The notes beneath the pieces are model-generated. The model was given only the letters and a program-made list of their open reading frames with translations. It was not told the DNA's origin and did no database searches. A stretch of DNA of 36,860 nt, taken from NCBI GenBank assembly GCA_947495555.1, contig CANLZI010000001.1, forward strand, positions 1 to 36,860. The letters are read 5' to 3'. The translations under genes and the position numbers were made by a program. Source of the stretch: an uncultured Erythrobacter sp. (GTDB lineage Bacteria; Pseudomonadota; Alphaproteobacteria; Sphingomonadales; Sphingomonadaceae). Below are positions 1 through 8,062 of the stretch, in pieces (positions within the stretch are counted from its first letter, which is position 1; each line of letters begins with the position of its first letter).

Positions 1-111
1 AGCCAAAGAGCCGGGTGAAAATCATGTCCGCTTTCGGCACATTACTAACTGCAAGCGAGTGTCCGCAATTGGGTCGTTAGCTGACAGTCTGCTTTTGGGC
101 CGATTTCTGCA

Positions 112-1791
112 TCACCGCGTCAGTTTCTTATACGCCAATCTGGTCGGTCGGTCCGCTGCATCGCCCAGGCGACGCCGCTTGTCTTCCTCGTAAGACTCAA
201 AGTTTCCTTCAAACCATTCGACATGGCTGTTGCCCTCGAACGCCAGAATGTGCGTTGCCAGCCTGTCCAAGAAGAAGCGGTCGTGCGAGATCACCACGGC
301 ACAGCCGGCAAAATTCTCAATCGCCTCTTCCAGCGCGCCGAGCGTTTCCACGTCCAGATCGTTGGTCGGTTCGTCCAACAGCAACACATTGCCGCCCTGC
401 TTCAGCATCTTGGCCATGTGCACACGGTTGCGCTCACCACCCGACAGTTTGCCAACATTCTTTTGCTGGTCGCTGCCTTTAAAGTTGAAGGCACCGACAT
501 AGGCGCGGGTGCTGGTGTCGTGCCCATTGACCTGCATGTAATCGAGCCCGTCGGAGATTTCCTCCCACACATTCTTGCTCGCATCCAGATCATCGCGGCT
601 TTGGTCGACATAGCCCAAATGCACGGTGTCGCCGATTTCGATCGAACCGCTGTCTGGCGTTTCTTGGCCGGTGATCATGCGGAACAGCGTAGATTTGCCG
701 GCGCCGTTCGGGCCGATCACGCCAACAATACCGCCCGGTGGCAACATGAAGGATAGGTCTTCGAACAACAGCTTGTCGCCATAGGCTTTGGAGATGCCCT
801 TGGCCTCGATCACCTTGCCGCCCAAGCGCTCTGGCACTTGGATAACGATCTGAGCCTTGCCCGGCTTGCGGTCGCCTTGGGCGTCCTGCAGCTGTTCAAA
901 TTTGCGGATACGCGCCTTGGACTTGGTCTGGCGTGCAGCGGGCGTCTGCCGGATCCATTCAAGCTCGCGATTGAGCGATTTCTGACGGCCGGATTCCTCG
1001 CGGGATTCCTGCTCCATCCGCTTGGCTTTCTTCTCCAGATAGGTCGAGTAATTGCCTTCGTATGGGTAGTAAGTTCCGCGATCGAGCTCCAGAATCCACT
1101 CAACGACATTGTCGAGGAAGTAGCGATCGTGGGTGATCATCAGAACGGCGCCAGCGTATTCCTTGAGGTGGTTTTCCAGCCATTCGACGCTTTCGGCATC
1201 GAGGTGGTTGGTCGGCTCGTCCAACAGCAAGATAGACGGTTTTTGGATCAGCAAGCGGGTGAGGGCCACGCGGCGCTTCTCGCCACCTGACAGATTGTTG
1301 ACCGGGCTGTCAGAGGGAGGGCAGCGCAATGCCTCCATCGCGATCTCGAGCTGGTTGTCGAGCGTCCAGCCATCAACTGCGTCGATCTTTTCTTGCAGAA
1401 CGCCCATCTCTTCCATCAGAGCGTCAAAATCGGTGTCGTCCTGCGGATCACCCATTTCGGCAGAGATGGCGTTGAAACGCTCAACCATGACGGCGGTTTC
1501 GCCTGCGCCTTCACGCACGTTTTCCAGAACCGTCTTGCTCTCGTCCAGCTGGGGTTCCTGCGGCAGATAACCAACCGTGATGTTCTCGCCAGCCCATGCT
1601 TCGCCGGTAATGTCGTTGTCGATGCCCGCCATGATCTTCATCAGGGTGGATTTACCCGCGCCGTTCGGTCCAACGATGCCAATCTTGGCACCTTGATAGA
1701 ACTGAAGGTTGATGTTGGAGAGCACCGGTTTCTGGGCACCGGGGAAAGTCTTGGTCATGCCTTTCATGACATAGGCGTATTGCGCGGCCAT
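112..1791 (-). CDS. ettA: Energy-dependent translational throttle protein EttA (ABC-F ATPase)
   Basis: This soluble ABC-F protein of 559 aa has no membrane segments. The family binds the ribosomal E site and gates entry into the elongation cycle according to ATP/ADP level. Two ABC modules are visible: Walker A GPNGAGKST at residues 41-49 and again near 360, signatures LSGGEKRR and LSGGERNR, and Walker B LLLDEPTNHLD and LLLDEPTNDLD. The charged linker between them (about 240-325) and the length close to E. coli EttA (555 aa) favour EttA over Uup. The ATG at 1791 is preceded by AAGGA at good spacing. It is transcribed away from the TonB receptor gene, and a second ABC-F gene lies at 19683-21506. 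Family assignment is firm; the exact paralogue name is slightly less so. Confidence 0.95.
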   Translation of the reverse strand: MAAQYAYVMKGMTKTFPGAQKPVLSNINLQFYQGAKIGIVGPNGAGKSTLMKIMAGIDNDITGEAWAGENITVGYLPQEPQLDESKTVLENVREGAGETAVMVERFNAISAEMGDPQDDTDFDALMEEMGVLQEKIDAVDGWTLDNQLEIAMEALRCPPSDSPVNNLSGGEKRRVALTRLLIQKPSILLLDEPTNHLDAESVEWLENHLKEYAGAVLMITHDRYFLDNVVEWILELDRGTYYPYEGNYSTYLEKKAKRMEQESREESGRQKSLNRELEWIRQTPAARQTKSKARIRKFEQLQDAQGDRKPGKAQIVIQVPERLGGKVIEAKGISKAYGDKLLFEDLSFMLPPGGIVGVIGPNGAGKSTLFRMITGQETPDSGSIEIGDTVHLGYVDQSRDDLDASKNVWEEISDGLDYMQVNGHDTSTRAYVGAFNFKGSDQQKNVGKLSGGERNRVHMAKMLKQGGNVLLLDEPTNDLDVETLGALEEAIENFAGCAVVISHDRFFLDRLATHILAFEGNSHVEWFEGNFESYEEDKRRRLGDAADRPTRLAYKKLTR

Positions 1792-2111
1792 TGGGGACGT
1801 CCTTTGGATCGTAATTCAGTGAATGTAGAATGTCGCTCGCGCAGATAGGGGGAGATGTGCGCTGGGGCAAGGTGAAGCTGCAGTTTGGCCCTTTTTGATC
1901 AACCAATCAGCAGCGCGCTCGATCTGATCCGCCATTGGCCCATCGTTGCATTGCAGCAACGCCCTGGCGCTAAGGCTCTGTCCGCGGTGGCTGTGAATTG
2001 ACGCGCATGGTTTGGCAGGCAAGGAAGAGGCGTTCGAAGCGTTTTTTCGTCCAACCGACTGTCAGGCAGGGCACAATTGCTGCTGTAGGCAGGGAAAACA
2101 GGATACAATTC
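1792..2111. other. Divergent intergenic region between ettA and the TonB receptor
   Basis: These 320 bases must hold the promoters of two divergent genes. A short inverted repeat lies at 1945-1962 (CGTTGC, six bases, GCAACG). An AGGGAAAACAGGA stretch just before 2112 supplies a plausible ribosome-binding site for the receptor. No convincing -35/-10 pair or regulator site could be assigned by eye. Short open frames here have no family resemblance that I recognise. Confidence 0.5.
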
Positions 2112-4475
2112 ATGGCCTTTACCTCCAAATATCTCACCTCTGCCGCTGGTCTGGCAATGTCCGCGGCAATGCTGGTGGCGGCACCGGCAGCTGCTCAGGA
2201 TCAAGCCGACGATGCTGGCGACAACGCGGCTTCTCAAGACGAGGGCGGTCTCGGAACGATCATCGTCACCGCACAGCGCCGCGAGCAAAACATTCAGGAT
2301 GTGCCGATTTCGGTGACCGCGATCAGCGATGACCAGTTGAACGCCATCGGCAGCGGCGGACAAGATATCCGCGCTTTGTCGGGCCGGGTCCCCAGCCTGG
2401 TGGTGGAATCGTCTTTTGGCCGGACCTTCCCGCGTTTTTACATTCGCGGTTTGGGCAACACCGATTTTGACTTCAACGCGTCTCAACCGGTCAGCCTAGT
2501 GTATGATGATGTGGTTCTGGAAAACCCCATCCTGAAGGGCTTCCCTGTGTTTGATATGCAGCAGGTCGAGGTCCTTCGCGGGCCGCAAGGAACCTTGTTC
2601 GGACGCAACACGCCAGCAGGCATTGTGAAGTTTGATTCGGTCAAACCGCAAGACATCACCGAAGGCTATGTTCGTGCATCCTACGGCCGGTTCAACAACA
2701 TCAATGCCGAAGGCGCGATCAATTTGCCACTGGGCGATCAATTCTCGATCCGCGCGTCTGCACTGTATCAGCGCCAGTCCAATTTCGTGGACAATGTGAC
2801 ACCGGCCGGTACCGTTGAAGATGCGTTTGGCGGTTACGAGGATATCGCATTGCGGATTCAGGCTTTGGCCAATCCGACCGATAATCTGGAAATCTTGCTG
2901 ACCGGTCAGATGCGTGATCTTGACGGGACAGCGCGACTGTTCCGCGCCAACAATTTCACCCGCGGCGAAGAAGGTTTGAACGAGAACTTTGATCGCTTCA
3001 CGGTCAGCACCGATGGTCAAAACGATCAATCGTTGGAAACTTACAATGCGACCGGCAAGATAACTTGGGATCTGGGCCCTGTTTCTTTGATCTCTGTCAC
3101 CAGCTTTTGGGAAGGTGAGTCCACCTCGGTGGGTGATGTCGATGGCGGGTTTGGGGCAAACTTCTTGCCCGCTGGTCTGTTTGGTCCGGGCCAAATTCCC
3201 TTCACCGCAGAGACGCGGGACACCGTTCCAGAGCTGGATCAAGTTACCCAAGAGCTGCGGCTGGCCAGCAATGGCGATGGTCCTCTCAGCTATCAGCTTG
3301 GCTTCTTCTATTTCGAGGAAGATTTGATCATCCGCAGCGACAATTATTCGACGCTGGGTGATCCGCTGAACGCGCCGGGCGGGGTCAATATTGTGGTGAC
3401 ACAGTTCCAAACCAGTGAAGCCTATGGCCTGTTTGGATCTGCGACATACGATCTGACCGACCAGCTCAGCATCACCGGCGGCATCCGCTATAATGATGAC
3501 AAGCGCACTTTCGAGGTGATCCGCAGTCAGGACACGCAATTCCCGACTTTCCTGCAAAATCCGCTGGGCACCGTCACCCGCGAGGCCAAGGATGATACGA
3601 TCACCTGGGATGGCAGCATCACCTATGAAGCAAGCGATGATGTGAACCTGTATGCCCGCGTGGCGCGCGGCTATCGTGCACCCAGCATCCAGGGCCGCAT
3701 TCTGTTTCCTCCAGCGACCGCCACTCCATTGGAGGATGGCGTATCGGTGGCCGATTCAGAGACCATCACGTCTTATGAAGCGGGTCTGAAATCCACTCTG
3801 CTGGATGGCCGGGCGCGCTTCAACCTGTCGGCCTATTACTACGACCTCAACGATGCGCAGTTGACTGCTGTGGGCGGCGATGTGAACGCCAATCGCGTGA
3901 TCAATGCCGACAACGTACGTGGTTATGGCTTCGAAATGGACGCCGAGTTTGCTCCAACGGATCAGCTGCTGCTGACTGCCAGCCTCAGCTACAATGACAC
4001 GGAAATCCAAGACGACGATTTGACCACCGCAGCGTGCGGCGGCGTTCGCGTTGATACTTTCCCTGATGTGTCGCTGTGTACGGTGCTCGATCCGATTGTG
4101 ACGGCTGCTGCGCCATTTTCTGCGGCGATTGTCAGCATCGATGGCAACAGCCTGCCGCAATCACCCAAATGGATTGCCAATTGGACAGCGCGCTACGACT
4201 TCCCGGTTGGCGATGGCGAAATCTATCTGTTCACCGATTGGGCCTACCGGTCGAAGATCAACTTCTTCCTGTATGAATCGGTAGAGTTTAACGACGACCG
4301 TCAGTTGGAAGGCGGTGTGCGGATTGGCTATCAGAAGGACGATTACGAGATCGCCGGATTTGTCCGCAATATCACCAATGACACCTCTGCGGTTAGCGGG
4401 ATCGATTTCAACAATCTGACCGCTATGGTCAACGAACCACGCATCTGGGGCATTGAAGCCTCTGTGCGGTTTTAA
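2112..4475 (+). CDS. TonB-dependent outer-membrane receptor
   Basis: This is a 787-aa outer-membrane barrel that imports a ligand using TonB energy. From the ATG at 2112 the protein begins with a clean signal peptide (residues 1-29, ending APAAAQ). A TonB-box-like segment (GTIIVTAQRR) follows, then a plug domain (about 45-160, with VEVLRGPQGTLFGRNTPAG), then a beta-barrel ending in a terminal Phe (ASVRF). The open frame reaches back to 1998, but the signal peptide fixes the start at 2112. The sequence is of the type abundant in sphingomonads, whose substrates include siderophores, vitamins, glycans and plant compounds. No substrate gene is adjacent, so the ligand cannot be named. It is monocistronic and closed by a terminator at 4524-4561. 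Confidence 0.95.
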   Translation: MAFTSKYLTSAAGLAMSAAMLVAAPAAAQDQADDAGDNAASQDEGGLGTIIVTAQRREQNIQDVPISVTAISDDQLNAIGSGGQDIRALSGRVPSLVVESSFGRTFPRFYIRGLGNTDFDFNASQPVSLVYDDVVLENPILKGFPVFDMQQVEVLRGPQGTLFGRNTPAGIVKFDSVKPQDITEGYVRASYGRFNNINAEGAINLPLGDQFSIRASALYQRQSNFVDNVTPAGTVEDAFGGYEDIALRIQALANPTDNLEILLTGQMRDLDGTARLFRANNFTRGEEGLNENFDRFTVSTDGQNDQSLETYNATGKITWDLGPVSLISVTSFWEGESTSVGDVDGGFGANFLPAGLFGPGQIPFTAETRDTVPELDQVTQELRLASNGDGPLSYQLGFFYFEEDLIIRSDNYSTLGDPLNAPGGVNIVVTQFQTSEAYGLFGSATYDLTDQLSITGGIRYNDDKRTFEVIRSQDTQFPTFLQNPLGTVTREAKDDTITWDGSITYEASDDVNLYARVARGYRAPSIQGRILFPPATATPLEDGVSVADSETITSYEAGLKSTLLDGRARFNLSAYYYDLNDAQLTAVGGDVNANRVINADNVRGYGFEMDAEFAPTDQLLLTASLSYNDTEIQDDDLTTAACGGVRVDTFPDVSLCTVLDPIVTAAAPFSAAIVSIDGNSLPQSPKWIANWTARYDFPVGDGEIYLFTDWAYRSKINFFLYESVEFNDDRQLEGGVRIGYQKDDYEIAGFVRNITNDTSAVSGIDFNNLTAMVNEPRIWGIEASVRF

Positions 4476-4523
4476 GCTCTGACATGACGCCTATCGGCTT
4501 TTGTTGATCATATTGGCGCAAAC

Positions 4524-4561
4524 AAAAGGCCGCTGGAGTTCGCGCTCCGGCGGCCTTTTTG
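4524..4561 (+). terminator. Rho-independent terminator after the TonB receptor
   Basis: The stem GGCCGC/GCGGCC continues into GGAG/CTCC around a TTCGCG loop. It is flanked by A residues upstream and six T residues downstream. It lies about 50 bases after the receptor stop codon. The A-run/T-run symmetry means it could also stop transcripts from the minus-strand tRNAs. Confidence 0.9.
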
Positions 4562-4657
4562 TATGTCGGCCCTAGGGACAACACAGGGCAAGCCTCTGAG
4601 CCACGCTCAATCCGGATTGTTGTGTGGTTCTAAGTCCGCCCTAAGGCCTTGCAAAAC

Positions 4658-4734
4658 TGGTCGGGGAGAGAGGATTCGAACCTCCGACCCCCTGTACCCA
4701 AAACAGGTGCGCTACCTGGCTGCGCCACTCCCCG
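4658..4734 (-). tRNA. tRNA-Pro (anticodon UGG)
   Basis: The 77-nt cloverleaf is read on the minus strand. The acceptor stem is CGGGGAG/CTCCCCG, the anticodon stem CCTGT/ACAGG carries the loop TTTGGGT (anticodon TGG), and the T arm contains GTTCGAATC. The discriminator is A and the CCA end is encoded. The C1-G72 pair is typical of bacterial tRNA-Pro. It lies 28 bases downstream of the next tRNA on the same strand, so the two are probably cotranscribed. Confidence 0.95.
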
Positions 4735-4762
4735 ACCGATTTGCAGCATCTTTAGTTCGCTT

Positions 4763-4839
4763 TGGTGGGCCCGGCAGGATTCGAACCCGCGACCTAGCCG
4801 TTATGAGCGGCCAGCTCTAACCAACTGAGCTACAGGCCC
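4763..4839 (-). tRNA. tRNA with CAU anticodon, probably tRNA-Ile2 (lysidine type)
   Basis: The 77-nt cloverleaf has acceptor GGGCCTG/CGGGCCC, loop CTCATAA (anticodon CAT) and an encoded CCA. CAU tRNAs are initiator Met, elongator Met or Ile2, whose C34 is changed to lysidine by TilS. The C4-G69 and C5-G68 acceptor pairs and the anticodon stem GGCCG/CGGCT with its G27-U43 wobble resemble E. coli tRNA-Ile2. E. coli elongator tRNA-Met has U4-A69 and A5-U68 instead. The pair at position 1-72 is a normal G-C, against an initiator. The identity is inferred from these determinants. Confidence 0.85.
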
Positions 4840-4908
4840 GCCTTCGCGACGCAGATGCGGCGTGCCCCCTACAATGGGAATGCGCGCGATACAAGCGTAC
4901 TTTCCAGC

Positions 4909-6792
4909 TTATTTGATGTCTGTGCGCTTGTTTTCTTGTTTTGCTTGCGTTGGCAACCGTGTCAATTCAATCAAAAGCGGCAGTTTCAACCGAATTTCAC
5001 CATCCTGGCACACCAAATCGCCGCCAGCCGAGCGGGCCTCTGCGCGCGCCAGCCGCAAGCTAAAACCGGCCCCGAAAAGCCCAGCGCTGACACTTGCGCC
5101 CGATGCTTTGACCTGGGCCGTGAACACGTCGTCTACCTGTTTCAACTGCGCGGGTAGATCGCATGACAGATGCACTTGGTTGTTCTTGCATGACAAAGCG
5201 ATGGCCAAGGTCTCCCCCGAATTGCTCGCCCCCGCCATCGTGGCCAAAACGCGCCACAGCAGCGCTTCGGCGTCTTCTTCTCCAACGGTAGCAAGGATAT
5301 CGCTGCTGTCTGGTGCGGTATATTGGAAGCCCGCCATGCGCGGTGCCATCACTTGCTGCAGTTGGCTGACCATACGCTGGGTCAAGTCGCCTAGGTCGGA
5401 CGTGCCTTCGTCCAACGTCATGGTGCCGCTTTCCAGACGGGCTAAGCGCTCCAGCTCGTCAAATCCGGCCAATATGCGCGCAGCGTCCCCCGCAATGGTT
5501 GCTGCAAGGGCGCGATATTCATTGGGGGCAGGTCCGAATAATTGCTGTTGGATCACCTCGGCAAAGCCCTGCAGTGCGTTCACCGGAGTGCGCAATTCAT
5601 GCAGCAATTGCCGGATCCGATCGGCCTCGCTCGATTGCGCAGCGCCGGCGCGATCTGCCGGAGCAGGTCGACGGAAGCGTCCAACATATCCAAAGAACCG
5701 TCCACCGGCCGGGGCAAAGCGTGGATGGGCATCGACCACCCATTCGCCCGAAATGACCTCGGCACCGGTCAAAGTTAGCGCGGCGCGTTCAATCGGTTGC
5801 TGGGCCAAAAATGCCCGCGAAATTGGGTCCAGCTGTGCTTGTTCGCCCAAACTTTGCCTAGGCATCAACCGTTTGCCGACCACAGAGGGTGCAATTGCAT
5901 CGTCGGCCCATTCAATGCGCCCAGCTGCATCGGTGCTAAAGGCAAAGGCGCTCAGTTCGCGCGACACATTGCCCGAGCTTCCTTCGAGGGGAAGCTGGGG
6001 TGCAAGATCGGACGATAGCTCGGGATTCTCGCGTTCCCTGCGGAATTGAGCGATCCGCTCTACCAGAGCGGAAATTTCCGATTTTTCTTCCTGCCTTGCA
6101 GAGGGCGGCGGCGGAGCAATTTCTTCTAACTCGATTGGATCGGATTCGACTGCGTCACTGTCTTCTTGAACAGCATCTTCTTGAACCGGCTCTTCTGGAA
6201 CCGGCTCTGCCTGATCTGGCTCGGGCTGTTCTACCAATGGTTCAAGCGTATCAGGCAGATCAGCCGTATCTGATGGCGTATCGACGGTACCATCGACATC
6301 CATCGCAATCGCATCACTATCGGCCAGAACCAGCGCATCATCTGCGGTTTGCGGCATCGGCAGCCCGCGGTCGGTGATACCCAGCCGCTCCAGAATCATC
6401 TCAGCACCTTCGGGTAAATCGCGGCGCAACCTTAGAAACCCACGGGCACGGATAGGGAGGCGCGGGATTAGACCCTGCCAGTCATCGTCGCTCAGATCAG
6501 CACGGGTCAGCGCAGCAGCAACAACCTCAGGCTCATCCTCGGCCAAATGAGCCGCCAGCTCAGCGCTACGAAATCGCCAGCCTGTCTCACGGATCATCGC
6601 GGCCCGCTCTGGCGCTGGGATTTGCTCCCCCAGAGCACCCAACCGCAGCCAAGCTGCTGCCACCAGACTTTCATCGCGGCCGTATTTTCGGCTGCCAAGC
6701 AGATCGAGCAATTGCCGGAATTGCGTGCGCGCCGCATGCTCGCCAGCAGCGCGGTGGCGCAGCACAGTAGCAAGGCGGTCGTCAAAAAACAT
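4909..6792 (-). CDS. Histidine-kinase-like protein with a degenerate ATPase domain
   Basis: This is a 627-aa soluble protein. Residues about 1-165 are helical and Ala/Leu/Arg rich, without a family I recognise. Residues about 165-250 are a Glu/Pro/Asp-rich linker with pentapeptide repeats. A PAS-like segment follows, then a HisKA dimerisation helix with an intact H-box (HELRTPVNALQGF, His398). The C-terminal region should be HATPase_c. A G2-like stretch (GLFGAGFSLRLARAEARSAGG, about 565-585) remains, but the N-box Asn is replaced (EALLWRVLATMAG) and no DxGxG G1 box is seen. It may therefore be a phosphotransfer or scaffold protein rather than an active kinase. The start at 6792 is chosen because GGAGA precedes it; an ORF extension to 6834 lacks one. 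No response regulator is adjacent. Confidence 0.75.
   Translation of the reverse strand: MFFDDRLATVLRHRAAGEHAARTQFRQLLDLLGSRKYGRDESLVAAAWLRLGALGEQIPAPERAAMIRETGWRFRSAELAAHLAEDEPEVVAAALTRADLSDDDWQGLIPRLPIRARGFLRLRRDLPEGAEMILERLGITDRGLPMPQTADDALVLADSDAIAMDVDGTVDTPSDTADLPDTLEPLVEQPEPDQAEPVPEEPVQEDAVQEDSDAVESDPIELEEIAPPPPSARQEEKSEISALVERIAQFRRERENPELSSDLAPQLPLEGSSGNVSRELSAFAFSTDAAGRIEWADDAIAPSVVGKRLMPRQSLGEQAQLDPISRAFLAQQPIERAALTLTGAEVISGEWVVDAHPRFAPAGGRFFGYVGRFRRPAPADRAGAAQSSEADRIRQLLHELRTPVNALQGFAEVIQQQLFGPAPNEYRALAATIAGDAARILAGFDELERLARLESGTMTLDEGTSDLGDLTQRMVSQLQQVMAPRMAGFQYTAPDSSDILATVGEEDAEALLWRVLATMAGASNSGETLAIALSCKNNQVHLSCDLPAQLKQVDDVFTAQVKASGASVSAGLFGAGFSLRLARAEARSAGGDLVCQDGEIRLKLPLLIELTRLPTQAKQENKRTDIK
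6161..6220 (-). repeat. 15-bp tandem repeat inside the kinase-like gene
   Basis: Three well-matched 15-bp units start at 6161, 6176 and 6191, and a more diverged fourth starts at 6206. On the coding strand they encode pentapeptides of the type EPVPE/EPVQE/DAVQE in the acidic linker. Because the unit is a multiple of three, copy-number changes keep the frame and only alter linker length. Confidence 0.85.
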
Positions 6793-7007
6793 CGAATCTC
6801 CGGCGGGAATCACTTCGCTGCGCACACTATGCACGCAATGATGCTCTTACAGTTACCAAACCGACAAGGTGAGCGTCTTTCTCGATGCGTTGCAAAGCGG
6901 GACAATTGCTGGCAGGAACAATAAAATTAGTTTTTGAGAGGTTGGTGGGCCTCTTTCGTTTCACCGCTGTGTTCTTACAGCATAAATATCGTTGCAGGGG
7001 CGTGAAT
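6793..7007. promoter_or_regulatory. Divergent promoter region, kinase-like gene / Lrp regulator
   Basis: These 215 bases separate two genes read outward, so both promoters should be here. AGAGG and CCTCT form a small inverted repeat around a TTGGTGGG spacer near 6938-6956. Lrp/AsnC proteins often autoregulate from such sites, but I cannot define a promoter core. Confidence 0.4.
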
Positions 7008-7475
7008 ATGGCCAATCTTGACGAAATCGATCAGCGCTTGCTTGCCGAGCTGCAGGCAGAGGGTCGTGTCACCAATGTGGAACTTGCGCAAAGGGTCGGC
7101 CTAACCGCTCCTCCATGCTTGCGCCGGGTGCGTGGATTGGAAGAAGAAGGTGTGATCAAAGGGTATCATGCTGATCTGGACGCGTCGAAATTGGGCTTTG
7201 CCATTACGGTGTTTGCGATGGTGAGCTTGAAAAGCCAGGCGGAAAGCGCTCTGCGCGAATTTGAAGACCATATGGCCGGTCTGGATGAAGTGCGCGAATG
7301 CCATATGCTGAATGGCGAAATTGACTTTATTCTCAAAGTGGTAAGCCGCGATTTGCAGAGCTTTCAGGAATTCTTGACCAGCAAGCTGACGCCGGCCCCG
7401 AATGTGGAAAGTGTCAAGACGTCGCTGACCATCCGAACTGCCAAGCATATGCCCGGAGTGCCATTGGGCCAGTGA
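7008..7475 (+). CDS. Lrp/AsnC family transcriptional regulator
   Basis: This 155-aa DNA-binding regulator belongs to a family that responds to amino acids. The N-terminal winged helix-turn-helix (residues 1-60) starts with the typical LDEIDQRLLAELQAEGRVTNVELAQRVGL and has the CLRRVRGLEEEGVI recognition region. The C-terminal RAM/AsnC ligand domain (about 68-145) contains GLDEVRECHMLNGEIDFILKV. The start at 7008 gives the canonical family N terminus and has AGGGG upstream; the frame extending to 6885 is not coding-like. Divergent orientation from the kinase-like gene suggests autoregulation or local regulation. The target amino acid cannot be read from sequence. The last bases of the gene are imperfectly duplicated just past the stop codon. 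Confidence 0.95.
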   Translation: MANLDEIDQRLLAELQAEGRVTNVELAQRVGLTAPPCLRRVRGLEEEGVIKGYHADLDASKLGFAITVFAMVSLKSQAESALREFEDHMAGLDEVRECHMLNGEIDFILKVVSRDLQSFQEFLTSKLTPAPNVESVKTSLTIRTAKHMPGVPLGQ

Positions 7476-7497
7476 GCGTGCCGTTGGGCCGATAGGC
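7458..7497 (+). repeat. 20-bp imperfect tandem duplication at the lrp 3' end
   Basis: The unit GTGCCATTGGGCCAGTGAGC (7458-7477, containing the stop codon) is followed directly by GTGCCGTTGGGCCGATAGGC (7478-7497). Fifteen of 20 positions match and all five differences are transitions. Confidence 0.75.
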
Positions 7498-7591
7498 CTG
7501 CAACCGCTCAGGCTGCTCTCTCGAAGTTTGCCATATCTCCTGCAGTGGTGCATCCTCGGGTCACGATCTGAGACCTTGGGGGGACGAAACG

Positions 7592-8059
7592 ATGCGCAAA
7601 TCTATCATCATTGCGATCAGCACGGTTGGATTGGCATGCCTATCCGGACAGGCCAGCGCGCAGGATGCGGCCGAAAGCGCTGCGGTAATGGGGGCAACGG
7701 GACCTTCGACCGGCAAGGCGCAGCGTTCCTTGGGCGGTGCCATATCGGGCAGTCTGAACAGCGCAGCCAGCACTATTCGATCAAGCGGGCGCGGCGGAGC
7801 CCGGCCTGCTCGTCGTGGCGGCAGCGTGCGTGTCTCTCGGCAAGGCTTGCCGGCTGGCGTCGATGCCTTGGAAGGCACAGATGCGTCGGCCTATCGGCTA
7901 GATAATGGGGTAACGATCAAGATCAGTGGGCGGATGAACCCCTCAGCCCAGGCGCGCTGCGTGAAAGAATGCGGTGCTGTGAAAGTGCAGCAAAGACCGG
8001 CTGCTGAAGCGTCCGACGCAAAGCCGGTTGCTGCAAAGCCTGACCTACCAAAGGACTGA
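7592..8059 (+). CDS. Secreted small protein with a Cys pair, unknown function
   Basis: I do not recognise a family for this 155-aa protein. It starts with a signal peptide (about residues 1-24, cleavage after GQASA). A Gly/Ser/Arg-rich basic segment follows (about 58-85, with SGRGGARPARRGG), then a short folded-looking part (SAYRLDNGVTIKISGRM). A CVKEC motif, the only two cysteines of the mature protein, is spaced so that it could form a disulfide or bind metal. The C-terminal tail is Ala/Lys/Pro-rich. GGGGGA precedes the ATG at good spacing. Its stop is three bases before the start of the NRAMP-like transporter gene, so the two are almost certainly cotranscribed. A periplasmic role linked to that transporter is an inference. 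Confidence 0.75.
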   Translation: MRKSIIIAISTVGLACLSGQASAQDAAESAAVMGATGPSTGKAQRSLGGAISGSLNSAASTIRSSGRGGARPARRGGSVRVSRQGLPAGVDALEGTDASAYRLDNGVTIKISGRMNPSAQARCVKECGAVKVQQRPAAEASDAKPVAAKPDLPKD

Positions 8060-8062
8060 TTC

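Noticed and set aside
1..111. Sequence before the ettA stop codon
   Set aside because: Too short to judge; no gene, hairpin or repeat could be supported there.
1816..2022. Small minus-strand open frame in the ettA/TonB gap (68 aa)
   Set aside because: Its internal Met segment looks protein-like, but no ribosome-binding site or family match is seen, and the region must contain promoters.
4563..4820. Plus-strand frame of 85 aa over the two tRNAs
   Set aside because: It is translation of tRNA antisense sequence (including the familiar [15 protein letters not shown] products) and not a gene.
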